A DNA stretch of 9,713 nucleotides, taken from an uncultured bacterium (GTDB lineage Bacteria > Planctomycetota > UBA8108). Below are positions 1 to 5,987 of this stretch, in pieces. Position 1 is the stretch's first letter, and each line of letters opens with the position of its first letter. The position numbers and the translations under genes were made by a program. Location of the stretch: positions 1-9,713 of the forward strand of contig CAJWZY010000058.1 of NCBI GenBank assembly GCA_913050545.1, written 5' to 3'. The notes beneath the pieces are model-generated. The model saw only the letters and a program-made list of their open reading frames with translations. It ran no database searches and was not told the DNA's origin.

Positions 1-796
1 AGAATTTCATCATGGTCTTCATCGCCGGATGGGCTCCGCTGTATTTTCGGTAGACCGCGACCATCTCGGCCGAGAGGTTCTGCAGTTTCCTCGCCTCATC
101 CATTTCTCCCCGGTCAAAGGCGGCAATGATCGCCAGGCTCAATGGGGCGGCAAAACCGTAGGTCGTTCCAACTGCCGCCCTGCAACCAAGCGCGAGAGCC
201 GCCAGCAGGGCCTCGTCCATTCCGAAGAGCACATCGTAGCGGCCGTTTTCAAAGGAGAGGCACCTGCGAATATCCATCGGGTCGGGATGGGTGAACTTGA
301 TCCCGGCAAGACTGGGAATTCTGCCGCCGGCAAGCTCGAGGAAATCACGCATCGAAAACGCAACGCCCGACATGACGGGAATATGATAGTAGTAAAAAGG
401 GAGCTCCGGCGCCGCAGCGGCAACCTGTTCGCAATAATCCACCAGCTCCTCCACGGAGGCCGGGCGGAAAAAATAAGGCCCGATCATGGCGATGCCATCG
501 GCGCCGATCTGTGCTGCGTGGCGCGCCAGCTCTTTCGAATCGTCCAGGCAGGTGCCGCCCACGTGGACGATCACCCTGAAACGTCCTGCAGAGCCCTGCG
601 CCCAGCGCTCGGAAACCTGCCGGCGCTCAGCGATGGCCAGGGACGGAAACTCGCCTGTTGTCCCGCAGGGAAAAACACCGGCAAGACCGGTGGAGGCGGA
701 GTGCTCAACCAGCTTGTCGATCTGCTCGAGGTGAAGACTCCCGTCGGCATTGAACGGCGTATAGGGCGCCGAAATCAGACCGGAAAAATGCTCCAT
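1..796 (-). CDS. N-acetylneuraminate lyase-like aldolase (DapA superfamily), 3' end outside the window
   Basis: A class I (Schiff-base) aldolase of the DapA/NanA superfamily. The 265 visible residues cover most of a family protein of about 300; the C-terminus lies beyond the left edge. In order: N-terminal ISAPYTPFNADGS, carboxylate-binding loop GTTGE (45-49), YYYHIP with the predicted catalytic Tyr137, and GIKFTHPD with the predicted Schiff-base Lys167. Tyr and Lys sit almost exactly where E. coli NanA has Tyr137 and Lys165. YYYHIP followed by SGV resembles sialic acid lyases more than dihydrodipicolinate synthases, so cleavage of N-acetylneuraminate to N-acetylmannosamine and pyruvate is the best guess; another 2-keto acid substrate is possible. 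The ATG at 796 has AGAGG seven bases upstream. No other sialate gene is visible. A likely terminator separates it from the 26-codon gene upstream, so it probably has its own promoter. Family sure; substrate inferred. Confidence 0.85.
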   Translation of the reverse strand, partial: MEHFSGLISAPYTPFNADGSLHLEQIDKLVEHSASTGLAGVFPCGTTGEFPSLAIAERRQVSERWAQGSAGRFRVIVHVGGTCLDDSKELARHAAQIGADGIAMIGPYFFRPASVEELVDYCEQVAAAAPELPFYYYHIPVMSGVAFSMRDFLELAGGRIPSLAGIKFTHPDPMDIRRCLSFENGRYDVLFGMDEALLAALALGCRAAVGTTYGFAAPLSLAIIAAFDRGEMDEARKLQNLSAEMVAVYRKYSGAHPAMKTMMKF

Positions 797-867
797 CGAT
801 CAACCTCTACCTCAAAGGGCCTTCTGGTAGCCGAGGGATAATTGAGTAAGAATGGCGAGGACACTGT

Positions 868-905
868 AGAGAAAACCTGCCCGGAGCCAGCCGGCCAGCG
901 GCAGG
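868..905 (-). terminator. Likely intrinsic terminator after the 26-codon gene
   Basis: On the minus strand CCTGCC pairs with GGCAGG (876-881 with 900-905). Inside, CCGG can pair with CCGG around a CTGGCT loop. The outer stem is followed directly by TTTTCTCT. It lies about 30 bases past the stop of the small basic-protein gene and about 70 bases before the aldolase start. The stem is GC-rich but the T tract is broken by C, so termination may be partial. Confidence 0.5.
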
Positions 906-911
906 AATCCA

Positions 912-939
912 GTAAACCCGTACGGGAAGCCGGTTTTAC
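912..939 (-). other. Imperfect hairpin overlapping the stop codon of the 26-codon gene
   Basis: On the minus strand GTAAAACCG can pair with CGGGTTTAC, with one A-G mismatch and a ten-base loop. The 5' arm includes the TAA stop of the small basic-protein gene. No T run follows, so it is not a classical terminator; it could protect the 3' end of a short mRNA or be chance. Confidence 0.3.
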
Positions 940-1016
940 TTCTTCAGGCGCCGCTTCTTGCGGGCCCTGCGCTTTTTCTGCCCGATTTTTCGTCTTCCAC
1001 GATGCTTTTTGCGCAT
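936..1016 (-). CDS. 26-residue very basic ribosomal-type protein (AURKAIP1/COX24-like)
   Basis: ATG at 1016, TAA at 936-938, 26 codons. The product starts MRKKHRGRRKIGQKKRR and ends in KKRRLKK; 18 of its 26 residues are Lys or Arg and none is acidic. This matches the short bacterial proteins annotated as AURKAIP1/COX24 domain proteins, whose C-terminal domain occurs in the mitochondrial small-subunit protein mS38; the actinobacterial counterpart is bS22 of the 30S subunit. It probably binds rRNA. The ribosome binding site is good: CAGGAG (minus strand, 1023-1028), six bases before the ATG. A TATAAT-type promoter lies about 85 bases upstream and a hairpin with a T tract about 30 bases downstream, so it looks like a single-gene unit. 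Many gene callers would miss it because of its length. The family call rests on length, composition and the KKHR..K.....R.RKK pattern, not on a search. Confidence 0.75.
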   Translation of the reverse strand: MRKKHRGRRKIGQKKRRARKKRRLKK

Positions 1017-1100
1017 CCAGCACTCCTGTGAGTCAATTGGGTCGTATGGTCCGCCGCAAAAGAGCGCGATTGTATCCTCATGGCCCTCTAAAGCAACGAG

Positions 1101-1127
1101 ATTATAGTCTCAGAGCCGACAACTCAA
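1101..1127 (-). promoter_or_regulatory. Sigma70-like promoter for the 26-codon gene
   Basis: On the minus strand there is a perfect TATAAT (1101-1106) with TTGAGT (1122-1127) fifteen bases upstream, slightly short of the ideal 17. The -35 box overlaps the TGA stop of the exonuclease gene. Transcription would start near 1094, giving a leader of about 78 bases. GAGA/TCTC flank the -10 as a short dyad. A perfect TATAAT is notable in this GC-rich sequence. Confidence 0.5.
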
Positions 1128-2098
1128 GGCTGGTTCAGAGAAGATACGTCGAGTCCCCTGCCCGCCAGGTAATCGTTCAATTCTGTCGCATCCCCATGAT
1201 GCGTCCTGATATTACGGGCCCCAGTTTCCTCGATTGTCTTCACAAGTTGCCCCCAGTCAGCATGGTCTGACAGCGTGAAACCCTTCTCGTAACCGTGTTT
1301 ACGTGAATCCTCCAGGCCCATCCAGCCGGATGCAAAAGCGGTTACCGTATCCCCGAAGCGTCGGTACCAGGAAGGCTGGAGGTACTTTGGAGGTGCCAGG
1401 ATCAGCGCCCCATCCAGTGTCCTTCCGTCCAGTTTTCTCGGTACCACCACCGTCGGGGCCAATTCAATCCCCGCACGGCGATAACACTCATTGTACGGCA
1501 CGGCATCCCTGTGAACATAAATCTCACGGTCGCACAGGGAGCTCATCCCGGCGAGAATTCTCTGCAGCTTCCCCAGGACATAACAGTAAAGGATCGATAC
1601 CTTCCCGCTGCGGCGGTTTTCCCTCCACCAGTCATTGATCTCACCCATAACAACCCCGCCCGGCTTCCATTTCGCACCCTTTCGGCCAAAGGTCGCCTCG
1701 GTGACAAACGTATCACAGGGCACCACCTCGAAAGGCTCACAGCTGGGATCCTGATCCCGTTTGTAATCACCTGATACAACCCAGACCTCGCCGGCGGCTT
1801 CAACCCGGACCTGGGCGGAGCCGAGAACGTGCCCGGCCGGATGAAAGGATACCGTGACATCGTCGAGCGCGACCCTGCTGCCAAAATCGATGGCCGTCAG
1901 CTTTGGCTTGCCGCGCAACCGCAGACGCATCAGCTCAGCACTGGAGCTCGAACAGTAATACTCCCCGCAGCCCTGCCTGAAGTGGTCCATATGCGCATGG
2001 GTCACCACTGCCCGCGGCACCCTTCTGCGAGGATCGATATAGAAGTTACCAGCCGGGCAGTAAATTCCCGCCGAGCTTTCCGTCAAAACCGATTTCAC
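1124..2098 (-). CDS. Beta-CASP metallo-beta-lactamase exonuclease, ligase-associated type
   Basis: A 324-residue metallo-beta-lactamase nuclease. Motifs in order: HxHxDH as HAHMDH (34-39), metal-binding His in PAGHVLGSAQ (His90), Asp in SGDYKR (Asp111), the acidic beta-CASP residue in TEATFG (Glu134), LSDHADW (His279) and THHGD (300-301). The N-terminal AGNFYIDP followed by PRAVVTHAHMDH, and the overall length, are typical of the ligase-associated DNA exonucleases that accompany an ATP-dependent DNA ligase and an Lhr-type helicase in repair clusters. Neither partner is present here: the upstream neighbour is divergent and the downstream one is the 26-codon gene. The start is GTG at 2098 with AGGAAGG (2104-2110) five bases upstream; no ATG near the N-terminus fits better. 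The product is probably a Zn-dependent cytoplasmic DNA-end processing enzyme. An RNA-processing role, as in CPSF-like relatives, is less likely given the length. Confidence 0.88.
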   Translation of the reverse strand: MKSVLTESSAGIYCPAGNFYIDPRRRVPRAVVTHAHMDHFRQGCGEYYCSSSSAELMRLRLRGKPKLTAIDFGSRVALDDVTVSFHPAGHVLGSAQVRVEAAGEVWVVSGDYKRDQDPSCEPFEVVPCDTFVTEATFGRKGAKWKPGGVVMGEINDWWRENRRSGKVSILYCYVLGKLQRILAGMSSLCDREIYVHRDAVPYNECYRRAGIELAPTVVVPRKLDGRTLDGALILAPPKYLQPSWYRRFGDTVTAFASGWMGLEDSRKHGYEKGFTLSDHADWGQLVKTIEETGARNIRTHHGDATELNDYLAGRGLDVSSLNQP

Positions 2099-2213
2099 TG
2101 GACCCTTCCTTTACCCTGGGGATGACTGTCCCAGTTCCTTCCATGACAGGTACTTTACTTGCACCGCCACCCTCTTCGTCGCATTATCTTGCAAGGTTTA
2201 CTCAAGAGGTGCA
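2099..2213. other. Divergent intergenic region with a short dyad at 2116-2134
   Basis: The gap separates the GTG of the exonuclease (leftward) from the ATG of the rhodanese (rightward). It carries the exonuclease ribosome binding site (2104-2110), a dyad CTGGG...CCCAG (2116-2120 with 2130-2134), a second partly overlapping dyad CTGTC...GACAG (2126-2130 with 2144-2148, approximate), and the rightward promoter listed separately. I see no convincing leftward promoter. The dyads are short and could be an operator or chance. Confidence 0.35.
2159..2187 (+). promoter_or_regulatory. Candidate promoter of the rhodanese-cysK-tdh-kbl operon
   Basis: TTGCAC (2159-2164) and CATTAT (2182-2187) are separated by exactly 17 bases; each matches the sigma70 consensus at four of six positions. 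Transcription would start near 2194, leaving a leader of about 20 bases before the rhodanese ATG. Position and spacing are right for the operon; the boxes are only moderately good. Confidence 0.4.
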
Positions 2214-2648
2214 ATGTCGATGGATATCAAGAGACTCGACCCGGAAGAAGCCCGGCAGCTTCTTGACTCCCAGGAAGGCTATACCTACCTGGATGTCAGG
2301 TCGGAAGAAGAATTCGCCCAGGGGCATGTTCCGGGCGCAGTCAATATTCCCGTGGCAACCAGCAACCCACTCGGGCCGGGCCTGGTGGCCAATCCGGATT
2401 TCAACAAGCAGGTTGCTGCGCAGCTTGATAAGGACAGCAAGATCATCACCGCCTGCCTGCGAGGCGGCAGATCGCTGAAAGCTGCGATGATGCTGACGGC
2501 CGAGGGCTATACAGGAATCGTCGATATGCTGGGGGGCTACGATGCAGAGCTCGATGCAGTCGGCAACGTGGTCGTGGAGGGATGGGCGCGGCGCGGCTTC
2601 CCCACCACGACGGAAGATGTCGGCAGCGAAGAAACACCGGATCAATGA
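2214..2648 (+). CDS. Single-domain rhodanese-like sulfurtransferase
   Basis: A 144-residue cytoplasmic protein without a signal peptide. The rhodanese fold is clear: YLDVRSEEEFAQGHVPGAVNIP (split here as YLDVRSEEEF, then GHVPGAVNIP; about residues 25-46) and the active-site loop CLRGGR (81-86), in which Cys81 would carry the persulfide. GYxGIVDMLGGYDAE follows, then a short acidic tail. Compared with GlpE-type rhodaneses of about 108 residues, the extra length is an insertion after the first motif (NPLGPGLVANPDF) and the tail. It probably moves sulfane sulfur to an acceptor; the natural candidate is the PLP enzyme encoded next, whose ATG overlaps this stop (ATGA). Start: GAGG lies four bases before ATG 2214 and ten before a second in-frame ATG at 2220, so the protein may begin two residues later. 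It is the first gene of the operon. Confidence 0.85.
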   Translation: MSMDIKRLDPEEARQLLDSQEGYTYLDVRSEEEFAQGHVPGAVNIPVATSNPLGPGLVANPDFNKQVAAQLDKDSKIITACLRGGRSLKAAMMLTAEGYTGIVDMLGGYDAELDAVGNVVVEGWARRGFPTTTEDVGSEETPDQ

Positions 2649-3595
2649 GCACTCCATTCAAGAGCGAAGGACGCTTCGTCCAGAAGGTAGAGGCCACCCC
2701 GCTGGTCGAGGTGCGGCTCGACCCGGCTGGGGCGGGCATCTGGTGCAAGCTCGAGTTCCTCAATCCCAGCGGCTCCACCAAGGACAGGATCGCCCGCTAC
2801 ATGGTTGAGAAGGCCTGGCGGGACGGACGGATCGAGGCGGGCGGCACCGTTGTAGAGGCCTCCAGCGGCTCTACCAGCATCGCCCTGGCAATGACCTGCG
2901 CCCAGATGGGCCTCGAGTTCATCGCAGTAATGCCCGAGGGCGTCAGCAGGGAACGGCAGCTGACCATCAGGGCCTACGGAGGCACCGTCATCCTGGTGCC
3001 GGCAGAAGAGGGAATCCACGGCGCCCTGCGTAAAGCCGAAGAGCTCGCCGGCGAAACAGGGGCCCTCTACACAAGACAGTTTGAAAACCCGGACAACGCC
3101 GAGGCCCACCGGGTCTGGACCGGGCAGGAGATCCTCAAACAGATCCCGGGCGGAACCGTCGATGGGATCGTCAGTGGAGTCGGCACCGGCGGCACGATCG
3201 TCGGCCTGTACTCAGCCTTCGCCGAGGCCGGCTGCGAGATCACTCCCTTTGCCGCACGCCCGGTGCGCGGCTCGGCCCTGCAGGAGCTTGAATGCTGCAG
3301 CTTCAGTCCCTGTGTGCCCGGTGTGCTAGAGGAGAGCGTCTCAAAACTCTACAGCGAGGCGACGCTCGAGGGCCTGGTCGAGCTGGACATCAGTGACGAC
3401 CTGGTCTTTGACACCGCCAGGAAGCTCATCCGCCAGGGGTTCCCGGTCGGGCCGAGCTCCGGGCTGAACTACGCTGCTGCGCTTGAAGCGCAGAACAAGC
3501 TTGGCCCCGATGCGAAGGTCGTCACCGTGCTCCCTGACCGGATGGAACGGTATTTTTCGACGGAATTATTCGGCGCCCTGGACGGAGAGAACTGA
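2645..3595 (+). CDS. Cysteine synthase-like PLP enzyme (fold type II, CysK/CBS family)
   Basis: A 316-residue beta-replacement enzyme of the CysK/cystathionine beta-synthase family. PLP lysine: Lys46 in NPSGSTKDR. Substrate-binding loop: EASSGSTS (71-78), where classical CysK has TSGNTG; the EASSGST form is known from divergent relatives such as mycobacterial CysK2. Phosphate loop: GVGTGG (178-183). PLP ring-nitrogen serine: GPSSG (269-273). The C-terminal VLPDRMERYFSTELF matches the CysK ending. The usual GIGAGF region is absent; residues 205-235 read instead RGSALQELECCSFSPCVPG and carry Cys217, Cys218 and Cys223. There is no CBS or ACT domain. The ATG at 2645 overlaps the rhodanese stop; upstream in-frame starts lie inside the rhodanese and lack the conserved N-terminus. 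The acceptor could be O-acetylserine, phosphoserine or another beta-substituted amino acid, with sulfide or rhodanese persulfide as donor. Family sure; substrate open. Confidence 0.85.
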   Translation: MSTPFKSEGRFVQKVEATPLVEVRLDPAGAGIWCKLEFLNPSGSTKDRIARYMVEKAWRDGRIEAGGTVVEASSGSTSIALAMTCAQMGLEFIAVMPEGVSRERQLTIRAYGGTVILVPAEEGIHGALRKAEELAGETGALYTRQFENPDNAEAHRVWTGQEILKQIPGGTVDGIVSGVGTGGTIVGLYSAFAEAGCEITPFAARPVRGSALQELECCSFSPCVPGVLEESVSKLYSEATLEGLVELDISDDLVFDTARKLIRQGFPVGPSSGLNYAAALEAQNKLGPDAKVVTVLPDRMERYFSTELFGALDGEN

Positions 3596-3596
3596 G

Positions 3597-4730
3597 ATGG
3601 ACAAGATGATGCTCGCTGTCCGCAAGGTGGAGAGGAAACCCGGGCTGGTCGTCGATGAGATCCCCGTGCCGACCCCGGGAGACGAAGAGGTCCTCGTCGA
3701 GGTACAGGCCGCTGGAATCTGCGGAACGGATCTTCACATCTGGAAATGGGACACCTGGAGCCAGCAGCGGATCAACACGCCCCTGACCCTCGGACACGAG
3801 TTCTCGGGAACGGTCGTTGAGATCGGCTCCAAGGTGGAGCATGTGCAGGTTGGCGATTTTGTCTCAGCTGAATCCCACGTCACCTGCGGCATGTGCTACC
3901 AGTGCCGGACGGGCCAGGCCCATCTCTGCCCGCGCACACAGATTCTCGGAGTCGACCGCGAAGGAGCGTTCGCCGAATACGTCTGCGTTCCCGAAAAGGT
4001 GATCTGGCAGAATGACCCCCGCAAGATCTCACCGGAGATCGCCGCCCTGCAGGAGCCCTTCGGCAACGCAGTCTTTGCCACCTTGAACCAGGACATCACC
4101 GGCAAGAGCGTCGCCATCCTCGGCTGCGGGCCGATCGGGTTGTTCAGTGTCGGCATCGCCCGGGCCAGCGGCGCCTCACATGTATTTGCCAGCGACCTCA
4201 ACGAGATGAGACTCTCCCTGGCCACGGAGATGGGGGCCGATGCGACCTTCAATCCCTCATCGGGCGCCGACACGGTTGAGGAGCTCGTCGGCGCCAACGA
4301 GGGGCGGGGGATCGACGTCGTGCTGGAGATGAGCGGTTCACCCATCGCGATCAATACCGCCTTCAGGGCCGCCCGAAACGGCGGCACCGTGGTTCTTTTC
4401 GGCATACCCTCCGACCCCGTCGAGATCGACATCGCCGAAAACATGATCTTCAAGAACCTCCAGGTGACCGCCCTCAACGGCCGCAGGATCTTCGACACCT
4501 GGTACAAGACACGCTGGCTCCTGGCCAACAAGGTGGTTGATCTCCAGCCACTGATAACGCGCACCATCGGATTTGAGGAAGTTGACGAATGCATGCCGAT
4601 GCTGGCCGAAGGAAATGCCTGCAAGCTGGTCCTGCTGCCAAGCCACCGCTCCCCGGCACCCGTAGAAAAAACCGAGGGGCTCTCAGAGATCGATGACTCA
4701 TCCACAGAGGGCACCGTGACCCACAGGTAG
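3597..4730 (+). CDS. tdh: L-threonine 3-dehydrogenase
   Basis: Zinc-dependent medium-chain dehydrogenase that oxidises L-threonine with NAD+ to 2-amino-3-ketobutyrate. Of its 377 residues the first ~349 align by eye with E. coli Tdh (341). Visible sites: catalytic zinc ligands Cys42 (GICGTD), His67 and Glu68 (GHEF); structural zinc Cys97, Cys100, Cys103 and Cys111; EPFGNAVF (153-160), equivalent to the family's DPFGNAVH; Rossmann GCGPIG (176-181); Asp200 ending beta-2, indicating NAD rather than NADP. HIWKWDTWSQ and FDTWYK are Tdh signatures. The last ~28 residues are a Ser/Thr/acid-rich tail absent from E. coli Tdh. The ATG at 3597 is one base after the upstream stop, with GGAGAG seven bases before it, inside the previous gene. 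It is followed by kbl, the usual partner, which removes the unstable product. Confidence 0.95.
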   Translation: MDKMMLAVRKVERKPGLVVDEIPVPTPGDEEVLVEVQAAGICGTDLHIWKWDTWSQQRINTPLTLGHEFSGTVVEIGSKVEHVQVGDFVSAESHVTCGMCYQCRTGQAHLCPRTQILGVDREGAFAEYVCVPEKVIWQNDPRKISPEIAALQEPFGNAVFATLNQDITGKSVAILGCGPIGLFSVGIARASGASHVFASDLNEMRLSLATEMGADATFNPSSGADTVEELVGANEGRGIDVVLEMSGSPIAINTAFRAARNGGTVVLFGIPSDPVEIDIAENMIFKNLQVTALNGRRIFDTWYKTRWLLANKVVDLQPLITRTIGFEEVDECMPMLAEGNACKLVLLPSHRSPAPVEKTEGLSEIDDSSTEGTVTHR

Positions 4731-4743
4731 GGAAGGATCGAGG

Positions 4744-5949
4744 ATGTACGGAGAGATTGCTGAGGCCCTGAAGAAAGAGCTGGAAGAGATTCGCGCCGCC
4801 GGACTCTACAAGGAAGAGAGAATCATCCGGTCAAGACAGGCTGCCCTGATCGAGGTAGAGCACCCGCCGGGTTCCCAGCCGCGTGAGGTCATCAACTTCT
4901 GCGCCAACAATTATCTCGGCCTCTCGAGCCATCCGGAGGTCATCGCGGCAGCACGCGACAGCCTCGACGAGCTGGGCTTTGGAATGAGCAGTGTCCGTTT
5001 CATCTGCGGCACCCAGGATCGCCACAAGCTGCTGGAGAAGAAGCTGGCGGAGTTCCTTGAAACCGAAGACTCGATTCTCTACGCCGCCTGTTTTGATGCC
5101 AACGGAGGGGTGTTCGAACCCCTGCTCTCAGAAGAAGACGTCATCCTTACCGACAAGCTGAACCATGCCAGCATCATCGACGGGATCCGCCTCTGCAAGG
5201 CGAAGCGGGCCATCTACGAACACTCCGACATGGCCGACCTCGAACAGAAGCTCATCGACTCGGCCTCGGCACGCTACCGGCTGATCGCGACCGATGGAGC
5301 CTTCAGCATGGACGGGGCTATCGCCCGGCTGGATGAAATCTGCGATCTCGCCGACCGCTACGACGCTCTCGTCATGGTCGACGACTGCCACGCCACCGGC
5401 TTTCTCGGCACCAGGGGAAGGGGTTCGCACGAATACCGCGGGGTCATGGGGCGGGTCGATATCATCACCGGCACCTTCGGCAAGGCCCTGGGAGGAGCAT
5501 CCGGGGGCTTTGTTTCCGGCCGGCGGGAAATCGTCGAGCTGCTTCGCCAGCGCTCACGCCCCTACCTCTTCAGCAATACGCTCGCTCCCGCGATCACCAG
5601 TGCCACCCTGAAGGTTCTCGAGCTGCTGAGCGAATCGACCGCGTTGCGCGACAAGCTCGAGGCAAACACGAAACGATTCCGTGAATCGATGACCGCAGCC
5701 GGCTTCGATATCAAGGAAGGCGACCATCCCATCGTACCGATCATGCTCTACGATGCCCGGCTGGCCCAGGAGATGGCCGCAGAGCTCTTCAAGGAGGGAA
5801 TCTACGTCATCGGCTTCTCTTTTCCGGTGGTGCCCAAAGGCGAAGCCCGGATCCGGGTGCAGCTCTCAGCCTGCCACGATCCCGCCCAGGTTGACCAGGC
5901 CGTCGAGGCCTTCACCTCCGTGGCGAAGAAGCTCGGGGTGCTGGACTGA
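4744..5949 (+). CDS. kbl: Glycine C-acetyltransferase (2-amino-3-ketobutyrate CoA ligase)
   Basis: A PLP enzyme of the alpha-oxoamine synthase family, 401 residues, close to the 398 of E. coli Kbl. It converts 2-amino-3-ketobutyrate and CoA to glycine and acetyl-CoA. Motifs: INFCANNYLGLSSHP (50-64), GMSSVRFICGTQDRHKLLE (80-98), the PLP-stacking region with His141 (DKLNHASIIDG), DGAFSMDG (184-191), VDDCHATGFLG with Asp213 and His216, and GTFGKALGG with the Schiff-base Lys247. The FICGTQ block and the length favour Kbl over the relatives BioF, HemA and serine palmitoyltransferase, as does its position behind tdh. ATG at 4744 with GGAAGG (4731-4736) seven bases upstream, directly after the tdh stop. 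It is the last gene of the operon and faces a convergent gene 38 bp away; I see no clear terminator in that gap. Confidence 0.95.
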   Translation: MYGEIAEALKKELEEIRAAGLYKEERIIRSRQAALIEVEHPPGSQPREVINFCANNYLGLSSHPEVIAAARDSLDELGFGMSSVRFICGTQDRHKLLEKKLAEFLETEDSILYAACFDANGGVFEPLLSEEDVILTDKLNHASIIDGIRLCKAKRAIYEHSDMADLEQKLIDSASARYRLIATDGAFSMDGAIARLDEICDLADRYDALVMVDDCHATGFLGTRGRGSHEYRGVMGRVDIITGTFGKALGGASGGFVSGRREIVELLRQRSRPYLFSNTLAPAITSATLKVLELLSESTALRDKLEANTKRFRESMTAAGFDIKEGDHPIVPIMLYDARLAQEMAAELFKEGIYVIGFSFPVVPKGEARIRVQLSACHDPAQVDQAVEAFTSVAKKLGVLD

Positions 5950-5987
5950 CCGCGAACCCTTCCGGGACGGTCGGCAGGCAGGAAGAG

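Noticed and set aside
29..841. Plus-strand open frame of 270 codons at the left edge
   Set aside because: The opposite strand encodes an aldolase with Tyr137, Lys167 and GTTGE in place. The plus-strand product is Arg/Gly/His-rich without family features.
2582..2644. Earlier in-frame start for the CysK-like gene
   Set aside because: It lies within the rhodanese gene and adds a stretch with no homology; the ATGA overlap at 2645 is a typical operon junction.
3896..4714. Minus-strand open frame of about 270 codons opposite tdh
   Set aside because: Fully antisense to a well-conserved tdh with all zinc ligands present; the translated product shows no motif.
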